This document shows, one piece after another, positions 20,061 to 34,058 of a stretch of DNA of 64,000 nt (the stretch's first letter is position 1; every line of letters begins with the position of its first letter). The position numbers and the translations under genes were made by a program. Source of the stretch: Diabrotica undecimpunctata (lineage: Eukaryota; Arthropoda; Insecta; Coleoptera; Chrysomelidae); NCBI RefSeq assembly GCF_040954645.1, contig NC_092809.1, forward strand, positions 67,332,141 through 67,396,140, given 5' to 3'. The notes below the pieces were generated by a model. It was not told the DNA's origin, made no database searches, and saw only the letters and a program-made list of their open reading frames with translations.

Positions 20061-21890
20061 CATTTCGATTTTGTGATATTCGTATAGTGTCGCCAAGCCA
20101 TCTAGCTCTTTGGGCTCGTATTTTTGCCGTAATTTTCCATACATCCTTATTATTTCTTTATTCGTTCGTCTTCTCCAAAAATTCTCTGCCGTCTTTATAC
20201 CTCCGAAGATTTTTCTGAGCACCTTTCATTTCCAGGTCTCTACTTTTTTTTCTTCATGCTGGTTGATAGTCTACGTTTCACTGGCATACATTACTGTGAG
20301 TCTGATTACTGTCTCGTATACTCGCAGTTTAGCTATTTTTGACACATTTTTTGCTTTCAGTAATGTTTTTAGTGACCCTATCGCTCTGCTTCCCTTCATT
20401 AATCTTTTGTCTATCTCTTTTTTCTCTTTTCCCCTGTTCGTTATGGTTACTCCTAAGTATTCAAATTCTGACAGTTTTTTAAAACTATAGACAGTCTCTA
20501 CTCCTTTCATTTTTATATATTTGTTAGATCTCCTCTCATTTCCATATATTGCGTTTTTGTTTGTTTTATTATTAATCCGTATCTTTTCGCTTCTTCTTCA
20601 AATTTCTGGAAAACTTTTTCTTAATGTTTTTTTGTTATTGCTAGTCTCACCACATCATACACGTACGCTATGCACTGTTGCTTGCTATTGAAAATAGTCC
20701 TGTTTGTGCTTGTATTTGATCTTCCTACGATTTATTCTAATACTAGGTTAAATAAACTCGTTGATAGCGGATCCCCTTGTTTTAAACCACTATTCACTGC
20801 AAACTGTATTAAAAAGTCTCTTTACATTGTTACCCTATTCATCGTGTTTCTAAGCGTCATTTTTACTAGTCTTATAAGCTTTTATGGTATATCTAATGTT
20901 CTCATGGCCTTATATAGCATCTTTCGATTTAGGGAGTCATATGCTTGTTTAAAATCCATAAATATCATATGTAGCCCTAAAATTTGTTCGTAGCTATTAT
21001 TTTGTATTAATTTTAACATACCTTTTTGATCAGTAGTTGTTTTTCCTGATCTAAAACCTTCCTGGTATTCTCCAGTCACTTTGTTATCATATTTTACTAA
21101 TCTTTTCCTAATATTTTTTGCAAGTATTTTATAGACAACTTCTAATAGTGCTATACCTCTGTAGTTTTCGCACTTCGTTTTGTCTCATTTTATATAGATA
21201 GGACAAATAAGAGCACTATTCCATTGTTTTGAAATTTCATCCTTTTGACAAATTATTACTGTCAAGTGAAATATCCTTTCCTTCAATCTTTCGCCACCTT
21301 ACTTCAAAATCTCAGCTGGAATACCACTTTCTCCTACACTTTTGTTATTTTTTAGTTCTTTCAATATTTCTTTGACTTTATTCAGAGTTGGTTCCTTGCA
21401 CGTCCCTTCTTCATCTTTTTGCCAATTCTCATTTCCATCAAGTTCCTCCTGTTGGTCTGTATTTAATAGATCTTTGAAATATTTTGCCCATCTGTTTAAT
21501 TTTTCTCTTGCTTCATCAAGAAGTAAGCCTTCTTTGTTTCTGCAAGACTATGGATTATTCTTTGTAGTTTCTCTGGACTTCTTAACTTTTTGGTCGAAAT
21601 TCATTACCTCTTTGTTTATGTGAGCTTCTTCAATGTTTTTTAGCTGTTCTCTTTTGTTTTTTTGCAAATTCTTTTCACTTCCCTTCTTCTTGTCATATAG
21701 TTTTCTATCGCATTTTGGGTATTTTCTTTATATCTTTTTAGTTTTGCCCTGTTTCTTCTTGCCAAAACAGTCCATTATTCTTCATCGAACAAGTCTTGCC
21801 ATATTTCTGTACGCTCTCTTCCTATACACTTTTCCGCTGCTTCTGATATGGCTATCTGTATGGTCTGCCTTTATCCATCTATATCCTGTT

Positions 21891-22492
21891 TGTAACGTGT
21901 TGCTCTTTCGAGGTGACAGACTCAGTAAAACACAGGTTGAAATAAAAATAAATCTATTAATTTCAACGTATATACAAAAATAAAAATTAAATATATTCTA
22001 TGTTCCCGTCTGGATCCCGCGAGAGTGAATTCCCCGGCGGACGCCTGTAAAAGAAATATTATTATTACTAACAAAAAAATGGAATACGCAAATTCAATCC
22101 CACGTAGACTTATACTCGCTTCCACCTCAATCCAGCGGAAGCGCCAAACGCACTCGCAATCGAATTATTCAGTTGTGTAGATCCACACTATACGGTAACG
22201 TTCAATGAACGATACCCACGGGTTCTGCTTGATTAACGACTGCTTGAACCTCACTACGGAAGTCTCTCTGTTTGGGTCGGCTCGCAGGTTCAATACACTA
22301 GCGAGCCAGGGAGCCTAGAGCGTTAGCCAGTTAGCCACAAGACTAATTTAACTTCGCCAGCCGCTCGCTTTAAATAGCCCCTTCGGATCCCACCTCGTCG
22401 TCTTGTCGTGGAAATGGATGCGTGATTATCGACACTCCCACGGTTCGAACTGTTGAACGCTGTCGCTGTAGGACGTTCAGCACATCGTTACA
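21891..22492. repeat. Solo LTR, 602 bp, in LINE B
   Basis: The segment begins TGTAACG and ends CGTTACA, a perfect 7-bp inverted terminus. It is flanked by a 4-bp duplication TGTT (21887-21890 and 22493-22496). Removing it with one TGTT restores the LINE B frame (ENPVK joins QDIDG). Unequal recombination between two LTRs leaves exactly this signature. A 4-bp duplication fits Gypsy or BEL/Pao. On the minus strand GCTATTTAAAGCG near 22377 may be the promoter. Confidence 0.9.
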
Positions 22493-22699
22493 TGTTTGAC
22501 TGGATTCTCTAGTTTTTTATTTATTTCTTCCTCTAGTCTGTTTACAACCTGCTTCTTTTGAAGGCACTTTAATTGGTAATTTAATCTATCTCTAACAGGT
22601 TTTGGTAATATCGGTAGTTCTTGTTTTAGTTTTACTATTATTAGTGTATGGTCACTGTTGGTATCTGCCCCTCTATACCTTCTGAAATGCACAAGTATT

Positions 22700-23280
22700 T
22701 TTTTCCAAAGCGGCAGTGCAGTAGTTGAGCACTATGAAAATACCGGTCATATGCTTGACTATAACAAAGCTCACATTTTGGCACAGACTGATAACTACAA
22801 AAGTAGATTATTTCTTGAGATGTATCACATAAACAAAAATAAAAACAATTTAAATTATAAAACAGACACTGGACAGTTAAGTAACATATATTGTAATGTA
22901 TTAAACAAAATTTATAAATATTCAAAATAGTTAACATTCACCTTAATAACAACTAACCTTAATAATTCATCAAAGAAATATCATTCTTCTAACGTTTCTT
23001 GAATTGTATTGTTGTTTTTATTTGTACATTTTGTTGAAATAATTTTAATTTGTTTTATTCGTATTGCTGTGGGGAAGGTGCTTAGAACAGTTTAATCTTG
23101 ACATTAAAAAGTTAACATCAATGTTAGTTTTATTTGTGAAATCTTTTAATTTCTGTGAGTGTTTTTTAAATCTATTTGTACATCATTTGTTTGTAATGTT
23201 TTTAATTGTTTTACAGTTTACTCCAGATGAAGCTATAAAATAAATGGCGAAATATTGAGTCTTAGAAAAAAAGATTTTTA
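22700..23280 (+). pseudogene. Penelope-like element 3' end
   Basis: The ORF part (to 22930) reads AVVEHYENTGHMLDYNKAHI, then YKSRLFLEMYHINKN, then TGQLSNIYCNVLNKIY. This is the end of the GIY-YIG endonuclease domain of Penelope-like elements, with its HxxxTGHxxD, ExxxI and LSxxY pattern. The rest is AT-rich 3' UTR ending in AGATGAAGCTATAAAATAAA and TGGCGAAATATTGAG, a typical Penelope end phrase. The GIY-YIG motif itself and the RT are absent. It resembles the 4.5-kb Penelope type more than the 28-30 kb copies. Confidence 0.75.
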
Positions 23281-23345
23281 TTATAGACTACTATATCTGA
23301 TATTTCCTACAGATTTATAAATTATTTTTTTGTCGATATAATCAC

Positions 23346-25058
<1,713 letters not shown>

Positions 25059-25093
25059 AGAGGACGATGTTTATTGCTTTAACATCGTCCTCT
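25059..25093. repeat. Perfect 13-bp hairpin
   Basis: AGAGGACGATGTT, a 9-nt loop, then AACATCGTCCTCT. It may be a remnant of a foldback terminus; there is no poly-T run directly after it. Confidence 0.6.
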
Positions 25094-25164
25094 TCCCTAA
25101 TTTTATTGTTATTTGGCGTTCTTTTTGTCTGTATTGGTGTTTTAGTCTTTTATTGTCAAATAGA

Positions 25165-25265
25165 AAGATGATCAGTAGGAAGACCACGAAAATAATGGAA
25201 CGACAACTTACTGGCGGTGCATTGAAACAGACAGATTCATGTCTACATAGAAAGAAAAAGAAGTC
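25165..25265 (+). pseudogene. LINE 3' end remnant
   Basis: VGRPRK*WNDNLLAVH and a stop, followed by a purine tail CATAGAAAGAAAAAGAAG. GRPRKRWND is the C-terminal signature of several insect LINE families. Only about 35 codons remain. Confidence 0.5.
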
Positions 25266-26662
<1,397 letters not shown>

Positions 26663-27991
26663 TGAGATGATTGGTGTTTAAAAAATTAATTTATATGTTA
26701 TATACTAGGTAATATTAGATATTAAAAGTATTTGGTTATTTTAATAAGTTATATACTAGAGAATTTTATAAAAATATATTTATGTGAGGGCATTTTTAAG
26801 AAATTAGCATATAATAATTGTAAAAAGTTGTATTTTAATAATTATAATATTGTTGATATATTTAAGTGAACCATGTGACTAGGCAACCAAAAATACTCTT
26901 TAAAGTGACGTTTAAGTAATGGTTGCGAATATAAAGTGTAGTTATAATAATATGTTGTTTAAAATGTGTAGTTTATTAAATTAGAGTATAAGTTTCTGAT
27001 TTAAGTGTATATTCTGATCTGAAAAGCCTAAATGCCAACAAAATTCTCGATAGAAAAGAAAGGAATTCTCTAGATCACCGAAAATGGCTTTGTTTGCGAA
27101 ATGGACTGTTTCAGAAAGTTCAGACATGTAGGAGATGGAACAAAATCGAACATGATTTCTTGCTAGATGATTCTGGAACATGGAAAAAGATATAAATACC
27201 CGGTGATTTGGATTCAAGGCATCAGTTATGAGTTACAGTTACTATGAGTCCAGTTTAGTATGAAAGTTAATTAGAGTTAGCATGAAATAGAAGTCAGATC
27301 AATTATAGTCAGACAGAAGGTCCAATTGTTCAATATAGTAAGTTAAATGAAGATTAAGAAACAGTATAAAGAAAATATTATTGAAGATTAAAAATTATGT
27401 AATGTATAAATGGTGATTGGATAATGTAAGAAGTATTAATTGAAAATTAAAATTATATAATATATTTGGTGATTGGATATTGGTATACTGAAAAGAAGAA
27501 TAAATATAAATGCTGTTCGCTGGTTTGCTTGGTGGTTTATAAATGCTTAAGAAGAAATATATTTTAAATTGGTGGAAGCTGATAATTGGAAAAAGTAATT
27601 TCACAAAAACAAGGATAACCGAAGCACGAAGACATTGAGTGGTGATTAGAATCTATACAGTGGAAAACAGTTTATTTAGGCATTCAGTGACAGAAAGGTA
27701 CAAAATTTTGTTAATATAATTTAGTTAGTGTCATAACAATTTCAATTTTGAAGATAGTTTGTTTAAATTTTACATTGTCTATAGAATTTAATTAGTTTCA
27801 TAAGAATTTCAATTTAAAGATAGTTTATTTTAAATTTACATTGGCTAGGTTAGATATATATGTGTGTTTCATAATATATATAATAAAGATAATTTAAAAA
27901 AGTACTTACGAACTAATTCTTTGAGAACCGCGATAAAAACCCTATATTATTAAAAAATACTCATTGCTCATCATTCACAAACAATACATCA

Positions 27992-27995
<4 letters not shown>
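26663..27995. other. Non-coding region between two (TA)n arrays
   Basis: AT-rich, without long ORFs. It contains two near-repeated phrases, GTGATTGGATA near 27412 and 27470, and the imperfect tandem duplication listed separately. AATAAAGAT at 27891 is polyadenylation-like. It could be the non-coding part of an unrecognised element; no coding evidence supports that. Confidence 0.35.
27716..27846. repeat. Imperfect tandem duplication, about 65-bp unit
   Basis: Unit 1 starts TAATTTAGTTAGTGTCATAA and unit 2 TTTAATTAGTTTCATAAGAA. Both continue through TTCAATTT, GATAGTTT and TTACATTG. Identity is about 80 percent by eye. Confidence 0.65.

Positions 27996-28047
<52 letters not shown>
27996..28047. 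repeat. (TA)n microsatellite, about 52 bp
   Basis: Pure TA array that ends six bases before a Penelope-like fragment. Confidence 0.95.
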
Positions 28048-28048
<1 letters not shown>

Positions 28049-28052
28049 TATA

Positions 28053-28920
28053 CTATCCAAAATCAATTTAATAAGGCAAACACTCTTACAAAATGGCTAC
28101 GACAAAACTCAAATAATCAATAGGAGCATTCAAAAACATCTAAACCTCATTGCATTTAAAACAGAAACTTTGCCGTCTGACCAACTCAAAATCTGTCTAC
28201 TTTTTATCAAAGGTGTCACTGACAAGGTCAGTAGAACTCTTAACCCTCTAAACGTCAAAAAAATCTTCACTACTCACTCCAAGTTTTCCAATCACGTCAG
28301 ATCCGTAAAAGACCAAATCCCTAATGGAGACCAAGGTTTCTACGAGATACCTTGTTCCAGTTGCTCACGTACATATATAGGACAGGCAAACCGACGAATC
28401 CATAACCGTATATACGAACATTCTAGATCTGTTAAACATTCCGATACTACTTCAGCCCTAGTCCAACTCGAATTTGCAAAATAGATTTCGAAAAAACAAA
28501 AACCATCGCTCCCATCCGCTCCTTAGAGTTATTCGTAAAGCCATCGAAATTGGAAAATAGCCTAAACACGCACGATGACGCTAAAATACTGCCAGCAACA
28601 GCGACCCCCCCCCCCGTTCCAATCCATCCCACTCAGACCGTTTTCGCGCATATTATTCCCGCGCATACTGAGACTATAAAAGCAACTACACAGGATAAGA
28701 CCGGTCGTCACTCGACATTTAGCAGAAGGCAGATTGAGACCTCAGTGCCGTTTTACATTTCTTGTATTTCTACAGAACAAGATGCGTACTGGTACGTCAC
28801 GAGTGACGGGAGTAGGCAGATTGAGACTCGGAACTCGAACGGAATCATATTAATCTTGATAATGGCTCCAAAATGGGAACCGAAACGTCGAGTTTCAAAT
28901 TCTTAACGCGGTTCTTCCCG
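28053..28920 (+). pseudogene. Penelope-like element, GIY-YIG endonuclease end and 3' UTR
   Basis: After TLTKWLRQNSNN-type text comes the 104-codon frame 28170-28484: LKICLLFIKGVTDKVSRTL, then FSNHVRSVKDQIP, then GFYEIPCSSCSRTYIGQANR. The last holds the conserved CSxCxxxYIGQ, equivalent to the Y-YIG core, with RIHNRIYEHSRSVK after it. In other frames follow TIAPIRSLELF and LNTHDDAKILPAT, the usual Penelope C-terminus. The 3' UTR ends near CCGAAACGTCGAGTTTC. A 10-C run is at 28605. Frameshifts near 28485 inactivate it. The RT is missing: the copy begins right after a (TA)n array. Confidence 0.82.
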
Positions 28921-28964
28921 AGAGCTTAATAATTTTCATTTACCTGACCACGAAACATATGAGA

Positions 28965-28969
<5 letters not shown>

Positions 28970-29042
<73 letters not shown>
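28970..29042. repeat. (TA)n microsatellite, about 73 bp
   Basis: Pure TA array joined directly to the 5' end of the next Penelope-like fragment. Confidence 0.97.
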
Positions 29043-29046
<4 letters not shown>

Positions 29047-29907
29047 ACGATGAATATTCTCATCGATGAAACCATTTCCATCTTGCACTCTAAACATCAA
29101 ATTCCTCAAGACACATTATCTCTTATAAAACACTGTATGTCTAATACATATTTTTGGTTCCAAAATCATTTCTATCGTCAAATCAAAGGTGTCCCAATGG
29201 GATCACCCCTCTCTCCCGTAATAGCACATATCTACATGGAACATTTCGAAACAGCAGCCTTGTCCTCGTCCAATCCAAACCCACCTGCTGGTTACGGTAC
29301 GTTGATGACACCTTTGTCATTTGGCCCCATGGTTAAGACACATTAGATCTCTTCCTCTCTCACCTGATTGGAATACATCTCAGCATTCAATTCACGATGG
29401 AAGTTGAGTCTGAAGCGTCTTTGCCATTCCTTGATGTTCTTATTCAGAAAAATCCATCTCAAAGTTTTTCCTATTCTGTGTACCGGAAACCCACTCATAC
29501 AAACCGCTATCTCAATGTTCAGTCACAACATCACCCCGCCTAACTCAATTCAGTCATCAACACTCTTATTTCCCGTTCCATAAGACTTTGCGACAACAAT
29601 TACAGGTCATCCGAAATCAATTCAATAAGACAAACACTCTTACAAAACGGCTACCACAAAACCCAAATTAATAGAAGCATTCAAAAACTTCTAAACCCCA
29701 TTCCATCTAAAAAAGAAATCCTTGCCGTCGAAACAACCCAAAATCTTTCTACCTTTCATTAAAGGTGTCACTGACAAGATCAGTAGAACTTTTATCCCTC
29801 TAAATATCAAAACCATTTTCACTACTCACTCCAAATTGTCCAACCTCGTCAGATCCGTAAAAGACCACATCCTCAATGAAGACCATGGTGTCTACGAGAT
29901 ACCTTGA
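29043..29907 (+). pseudogene. Penelope-like element RT fragment
   Basis: The frame 29050-29346 carries TISILHSKHQIPQ, FWFQNHFYRQIKGVPMGSPL and SPVIAHIYMEHFETAAL. The next frame adds CWLRYVDDTFVIW (YVDD active site). Another frame follows with SLPFLDVLIQKNPSQSFSYS and VYRKPTHTNRYLN. The last 300 bp (29606-29907) repeat the start of the 28-kb copy. Coding stops at GVYEIP, inside the endonuclease, where a solo LTR and a deletion follow. Frameshifts at about 29290 and 29345 inactivate it. Confidence 0.85.
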
Positions 29908-29914
29908 TAGCTTC

Positions 29915-30372
29915 TGTCACCTCGGGGGAACAATTAAGGATCTAAACACCTTCTGTTATCCCCGGGTGCTCTGAAGAGGGCTTTGAATATACTGTCGAGA
30001 GAATATACTCTACTTAAGTCCATTTTCAGGTTATGGACTTGGAAAATATTTATCTTCGGTGTCTTGCCTTGAAAAAGGCAAGATATTTCTTACATGACAA
30101 TTTCTTCGTCGAAATAAAAACACCAAGTTAAGTTGAAACAATTCTCAGCCACAGAGTATGGAAAATAAATACAGGAAGTAGAGCCCCGAGAGCACTAAGC
30201 TCTCGGAGAGCCCGTGAGGGACTGACCTGGCTGACCTGAAAATCGCCAATATTTATATGCGCTGTTCGAGCGATAAATAGGGATTTCCAGGTCAAGAGCC
30301 AATGGGAAATTCGAGGCGGGGCGATGCGCATCGAAATGCGTACTAGTCCACTGACTATCGCATTCGATGACA
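29915..30372 (+). repeat. Solo LTR type 2, 458 bp, copy A
   Basis: Starts TGTCACCTCGGGGGAAC and ends GCATTCGATGACA, with TGTCA/TGACA inverted ends. It is nearly the same sequence as 56623-57074 on the other strand. Flanks CTTC and CCTC are an imperfect 4-bp duplication. CCAATGGG and TATTTATATGC elements lie in it; the terminal ATTCGATGACA is intact. It sits within Penelope sequence whose endonuclease-to-UTR part is deleted at this point. Confidence 0.85.
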
Positions 30373-30505
30373 CCTCACAGGGTAAGACTGGTTGTCACTC
30401 GACACTGAGGAGTAGGCAGATTGAGACCTCAGTGCCGTTTGACGGTTCTTGTATTTATACAGAACAAGACACTGGTACGTCACGAGTGAGGGGAGTAGGC
30501 AGAAT
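30373..30505 (+). pseudogene. Penelope 3' UTR remnant beyond the LTR
   Basis: The text repeats 28686-28830 of the neighbouring Penelope copy: GTCACTCGACA, AGGCAGATTGAGACCTCAGT and GGTACGTCACGAGTGA. It is the continuation of the 29-kb copy after the solo LTR, minus roughly 330 bp. Confidence 0.75.
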
Positions 30506-31744
30506 AAATAGCTTAATTCGTAGCCAATGGGAAATCCTCGTGATTTCCTTTATAAGTAATCATATTGTGAGGAATTTGTTGTTTATTTTTCAATCCCATA
30601 ATAGCATAAGGAGGCTGGTAGCTTACAGCACTTGTTTAGGAAGTCTGTACATTTGCCATAGTTTGTGGGAACCTTAGACTAGGAAAGAGAGAGAACAGGT
30701 AACAGTCATTTAATAAACCTTCAAAATATGAAGTCATCTTCGATATGACCGCCATATTTTGGTGCCTGTACGATGCCCATTACTACCTCTCTGAGGATTA
30801 CCAGGTCTACTGATTTTTCAGTAGATCTAGCGATTTCAACTTTAATTTACTGATTTACTGAAACACTACATCAATCTACTAAAAAATATGTAATGATAAA
30901 ATTATGTTCATTACTATCAATCGACTGAAGAAATAAAATTTGACCTGGCAACCTTTCTGGTACCGGGTTAGGCTTCAGTCAATTCCATACGATTACGCGT
31001 CCCCTCTCTTTCCTTCTCTAAGGTGGGAACTCTATGGAGACGTGGTCATGTTTTTTTGATAATTTTGAAACCAAGTTTTTGTAATATATCGTAGATTTTG
31101 AACTTTTGGAGATGATTTCTGTGACCATTCTATCTTCCAGGAAGTGACAACATCGAACCCAATTGCATAGCCTGAAAACATATCCCTCTCAACAACATTA
31201 ATTTTCAACCAATATTACGATTTTATGTTTCATATGCGTTATGAACGTGGGAAGTCGCGCCGCAGAAATTACATACATGTATTAACATATATGACGTTTA
31301 AAGTCAACAATTTCACACGGTTAGGACATTAGGTAGCGTAAAAAGTTTAATTATTTATTTGAAGTCAGAGTAATAACGTAGGAAGCGTCGAACAAACTTT
31401 AATAAATTTTATCTCCATACATAGGAGTACGAAGAACGGTTTCTATTCATTAAACATTTCAATAATAAATCAATTTACTGTTTTAATTAGAAAGAGGAAC
31501 AACCGAACGGCGTAATTAAAATAGCATTTATCATTAAGACTGTACATGTTTATTTCAATTTATTGCTATCCAATAATATAGCAAAAGGCACTTAACAATT
31601 TTTTTATTAACATTCATTGTTTAGTTTTTTTAGTTTAATTATAATAGGTAATTAAAATCTATGTGTAAGATTAAAGTAGTAATAATCGTGATTAGTAAAT
31701 ATTATTTAGTACTTAAAGCAATAAAGTATTTGAAAAGAGTGATT
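30506..31744. other. Unassigned; LTR-like start and a stem-loop
   Basis: No gene. ATTTAATAAACC near 30710 followed by ATTTTGGTGCCTG at 30757 recalls an LTR end and the internal start of BEL-type elements, but no partner LTR was found. An 11-bp stem with a 4-nt loop is at 30803-30828 (one G:T pair). From about 31000 to 31744 nothing is recognised. Confidence 0.35.
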
Positions 31745-31849
31745 TGTTTTTGTATACAATTATGACAAATCAAAGAATGGAAAAAAACATTATTTTTGAA
31801 GTGTATAAACATTTTTTGCTAGAAATAGGAAAATAACTCAAAAAGTAGA

Positions 31850-32597
31850 AAGCAGATATTGCAGCACTGAAAGAATTACGTTGGGAGGTACAAGGTCAGA
31901 TTGATAAACAAGACATTACAATGTTATATTCAGGAGGAAAGAAGCAAGGGCAAAAGGGGTGGGATTCATGATACTAACGCACCTAAGAGAAAAAATTATA
32001 TATTTCAAGTCAATATGCGAAAGGATGACCTATGTATGTTGGCCTAACAACAAACCATTTAATATATCAGTGTTACTGATATATTAAATATCGCTAAATA
32101 TATTAACTTATACGCCCCTACAGAAACAAGCAATGTAGACGACAAAAAAAATCTTTTATGATAGGGTCGAAGAGAAGATAGAAAAAATATCCAAAGAAGG
32201 TGTCATATTTGTACTAGAAGACCTCAATGCCCAGATTGGAAAAGAGGACTTTTTACAACAAATTGCAGGAAATCGCACAATACACGAAAACATGAATGAC
32301 AATGGGCAAAGACTATGTAACCTAGCAACAAGAACAACTTTGTTAATAAGCTCAACAAAATTTGAGCACCCTAAAATACATAAGGTAACATGGAGGTCAC
32401 CAGATCAGAAAACATACGGTCAAGTTGATTACATAATGATTAATAAACGAAAACAATCGTCAATAAAAGATGTAAGAACATTTAGAGGTGCGTGTGCAGA
32501 TTCAGACGACTACATGGTCATAATCACTATAAGACAAAAAGTTAAAATTGAAACAAAACAGAAAAACCAACATAAAAGTGGAATGTCAAGAAAATGA
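31850..32597 (+). pseudogene. LINE C endonuclease domain
   Basis: The text shows IAALKELRWEVQGQIDKQDI, then LNLYAPTETSNV, IFVLEDLNAQIGKEDF (the usual GDLNA reads EDLNA), VTWRSPDQKTYGQVDYIMIN and ADSDDYMVIITIRQ, in which the usual SDH reads SDD. The catalytic His of the SDH motif is therefore missing. Stops near 31970 and frame shifts add to the damage. The N-terminal motif around WN is not found. Confidence 0.8.
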
Positions 32598-32883
32598 GTA
32601 ATGAAGAAGTAAGAAAAAATATGAAGGGGCAGTAACAGTTCAAATAAAAGAGGAGTATAAAGCGATCAAAAAATCGATAGAAGAATGTGCAAATATGCAG
32701 GTAGGTAAAAGTCAGGATAAAACAAAAAAAGGATGGTATAACCAAGAATGTAGAGAAATACAGAAAAAAAGTGCAAGCAGAATTAAATGGACAAGAACAG
32801 ATAACGAGGAAGACAGACAAGAATATGAAAAATTAAGAAAGAATGCTAAAAAAGTTATAAGGCAAAATAAAAGAAGATGGGTA

Positions 32884-34053
32884 TGTTGCAGTTTCGCAAC
32901 GATATATAAACATTTATATAATATTAACAGACGTTGTGGTAGTTTTGATTCTCCCCGTATATCAAGATTCCATGTACAAGGGTGCATCTGGGTTAAAAAC
33001 TACATGTTACGAGACGGGCAATCTGCAAAATGACACAGATGTGTATTTGAGATAAGCGATGCATCTACAAAATCGGAGTCGAGTTTTATCTCTCAAAACC
33101 ACACACATGTGTATGGGCGTTTAGGTAAAAGGTACCTAAGACACTTAGCATCGGTCCTTTGACCGAGGAAGTCGTTTTGATGCAGAAAAGTTACATTAGG
33201 AATTTTGTGGTTCCTGTTATTCGTCGGTGAAGACATATTTTTTGCGGTGGCCGGAGTGCCATCTTCTCATTGGGTAAGGAACAATACCATAATTTTGTTG
33301 CTGCATGGGCTAAGTATGTTTATTTGGTGCCCAATTATTACATATTGTGTCGCGATTTTGAACTTTTGAACTTTATTCAGAACATTAAACGTTGTCAATT
33401 GGGCATTTTGCTTTTGTTTTGTGTAGTATTTACTCTATTCTTATTTTTTGTAATATGTCATTCCCGATTATAATTTGAATTGAGTTTAAATATTTGTATT
33501 TGAATATATAATTTGAGTTGAGTTTGATATAATTCATATATGATATTTTTCATTGCATTTTGTGTAACTGTATTAACAAGGTTTATTCATTTTATTACGA
33601 ATTAAGTATATTACAATATGTGCGTATATTTTTCACTCTTTCACGTTTAATATCAATTTTTTTATATGACATATATATTCATATTTTTATTTCTTTTTTG
33701 TATAATATTATTTCTATCTATGGTTTGTTTATGGTTCTCTTTTTGTGTGTGGTTACGTATTGATTAATATTTAAGTTTGTACTACATATATTCTTCTTAT
33801 TTTAAGTAATATATTCTTCCTTATTTATAGTTGTATATTGGGTTATGTGTATTTATGTTTAATTTCACCTTCTTGTTTAAAATAGAGTTTTATACAGTCC
33901 ACTGGTTTTCATTTCTTTTCTTTTATTTTAATATACATACCCAATCCGAAAGGGGGAAACCAGCGAGTTCTAGATTGAACAGAATATCTTCTCTTCCCCT
34001 TCAGGATGACCAAAATTGTTATATTGAGGTCATCGTATGTGCAGAACGCAACA
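32884..34053 (+). repeat. Solo LTR type 3, 1170 bp, in LINE C
   Basis: Starts TGTTGCAGTTTCGCAACG and ends GTGCAGAACGCAACA, with TGTTGC/GCAACA inverted ends. It is flanked by a perfect 5-bp duplication GGGTA (32879-32883 and 34054-34058). Removing it with one GGGTA restores the LINE C frame: RRW joins VDEKM. A second, diverged copy lies on the minus strand at about 40936-42176. Orientation is named by the start-to-end reading given here and is not otherwise known. A 5-bp duplication would fit Copia or BEL. No internal region remains. Confidence 0.92.
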
Positions 34054-34058
34054 GGGTA

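Larger units (their letters stand above)
19700..22692 (-). mobile_element. LINE B, 5'-truncated, decayed and interrupted
   Basis: On the minus strand the order is: end of an APE endonuclease (YRGADTNSDHTLIIVKLKQ, about 22670-22615); a long charged linker running across the solo LTR (ENPVK, then DIDG...QTIQIAISEAAEKC); RT (EGFRSGKTTTDQKGMLKLIQ, MDFKQAYDSLNRKML, GLKQGDPLSTSLFNLVLE); post-RT blocks (EFEYLGVTITNRGKEKKEID, MYASETW, GIKTAENFWRRRTNKEIIRM); and a C-terminus KKKKRGRPKKKWLEVVKQDL with RKKWREI near 19830. The RT active site appears as AYVYDVV instead of AYVDD. Many stops are present. The order and motifs resemble LINE C at 31.7-35.85 kb, so the two are related families. Confidence 0.82.

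Noticed and set aside
30757..30780. BEL/Pao internal start (TTTTGGTGCC)
   Set aside because: No LTR pair, gag or pol supports it, so it was kept only as a remark.
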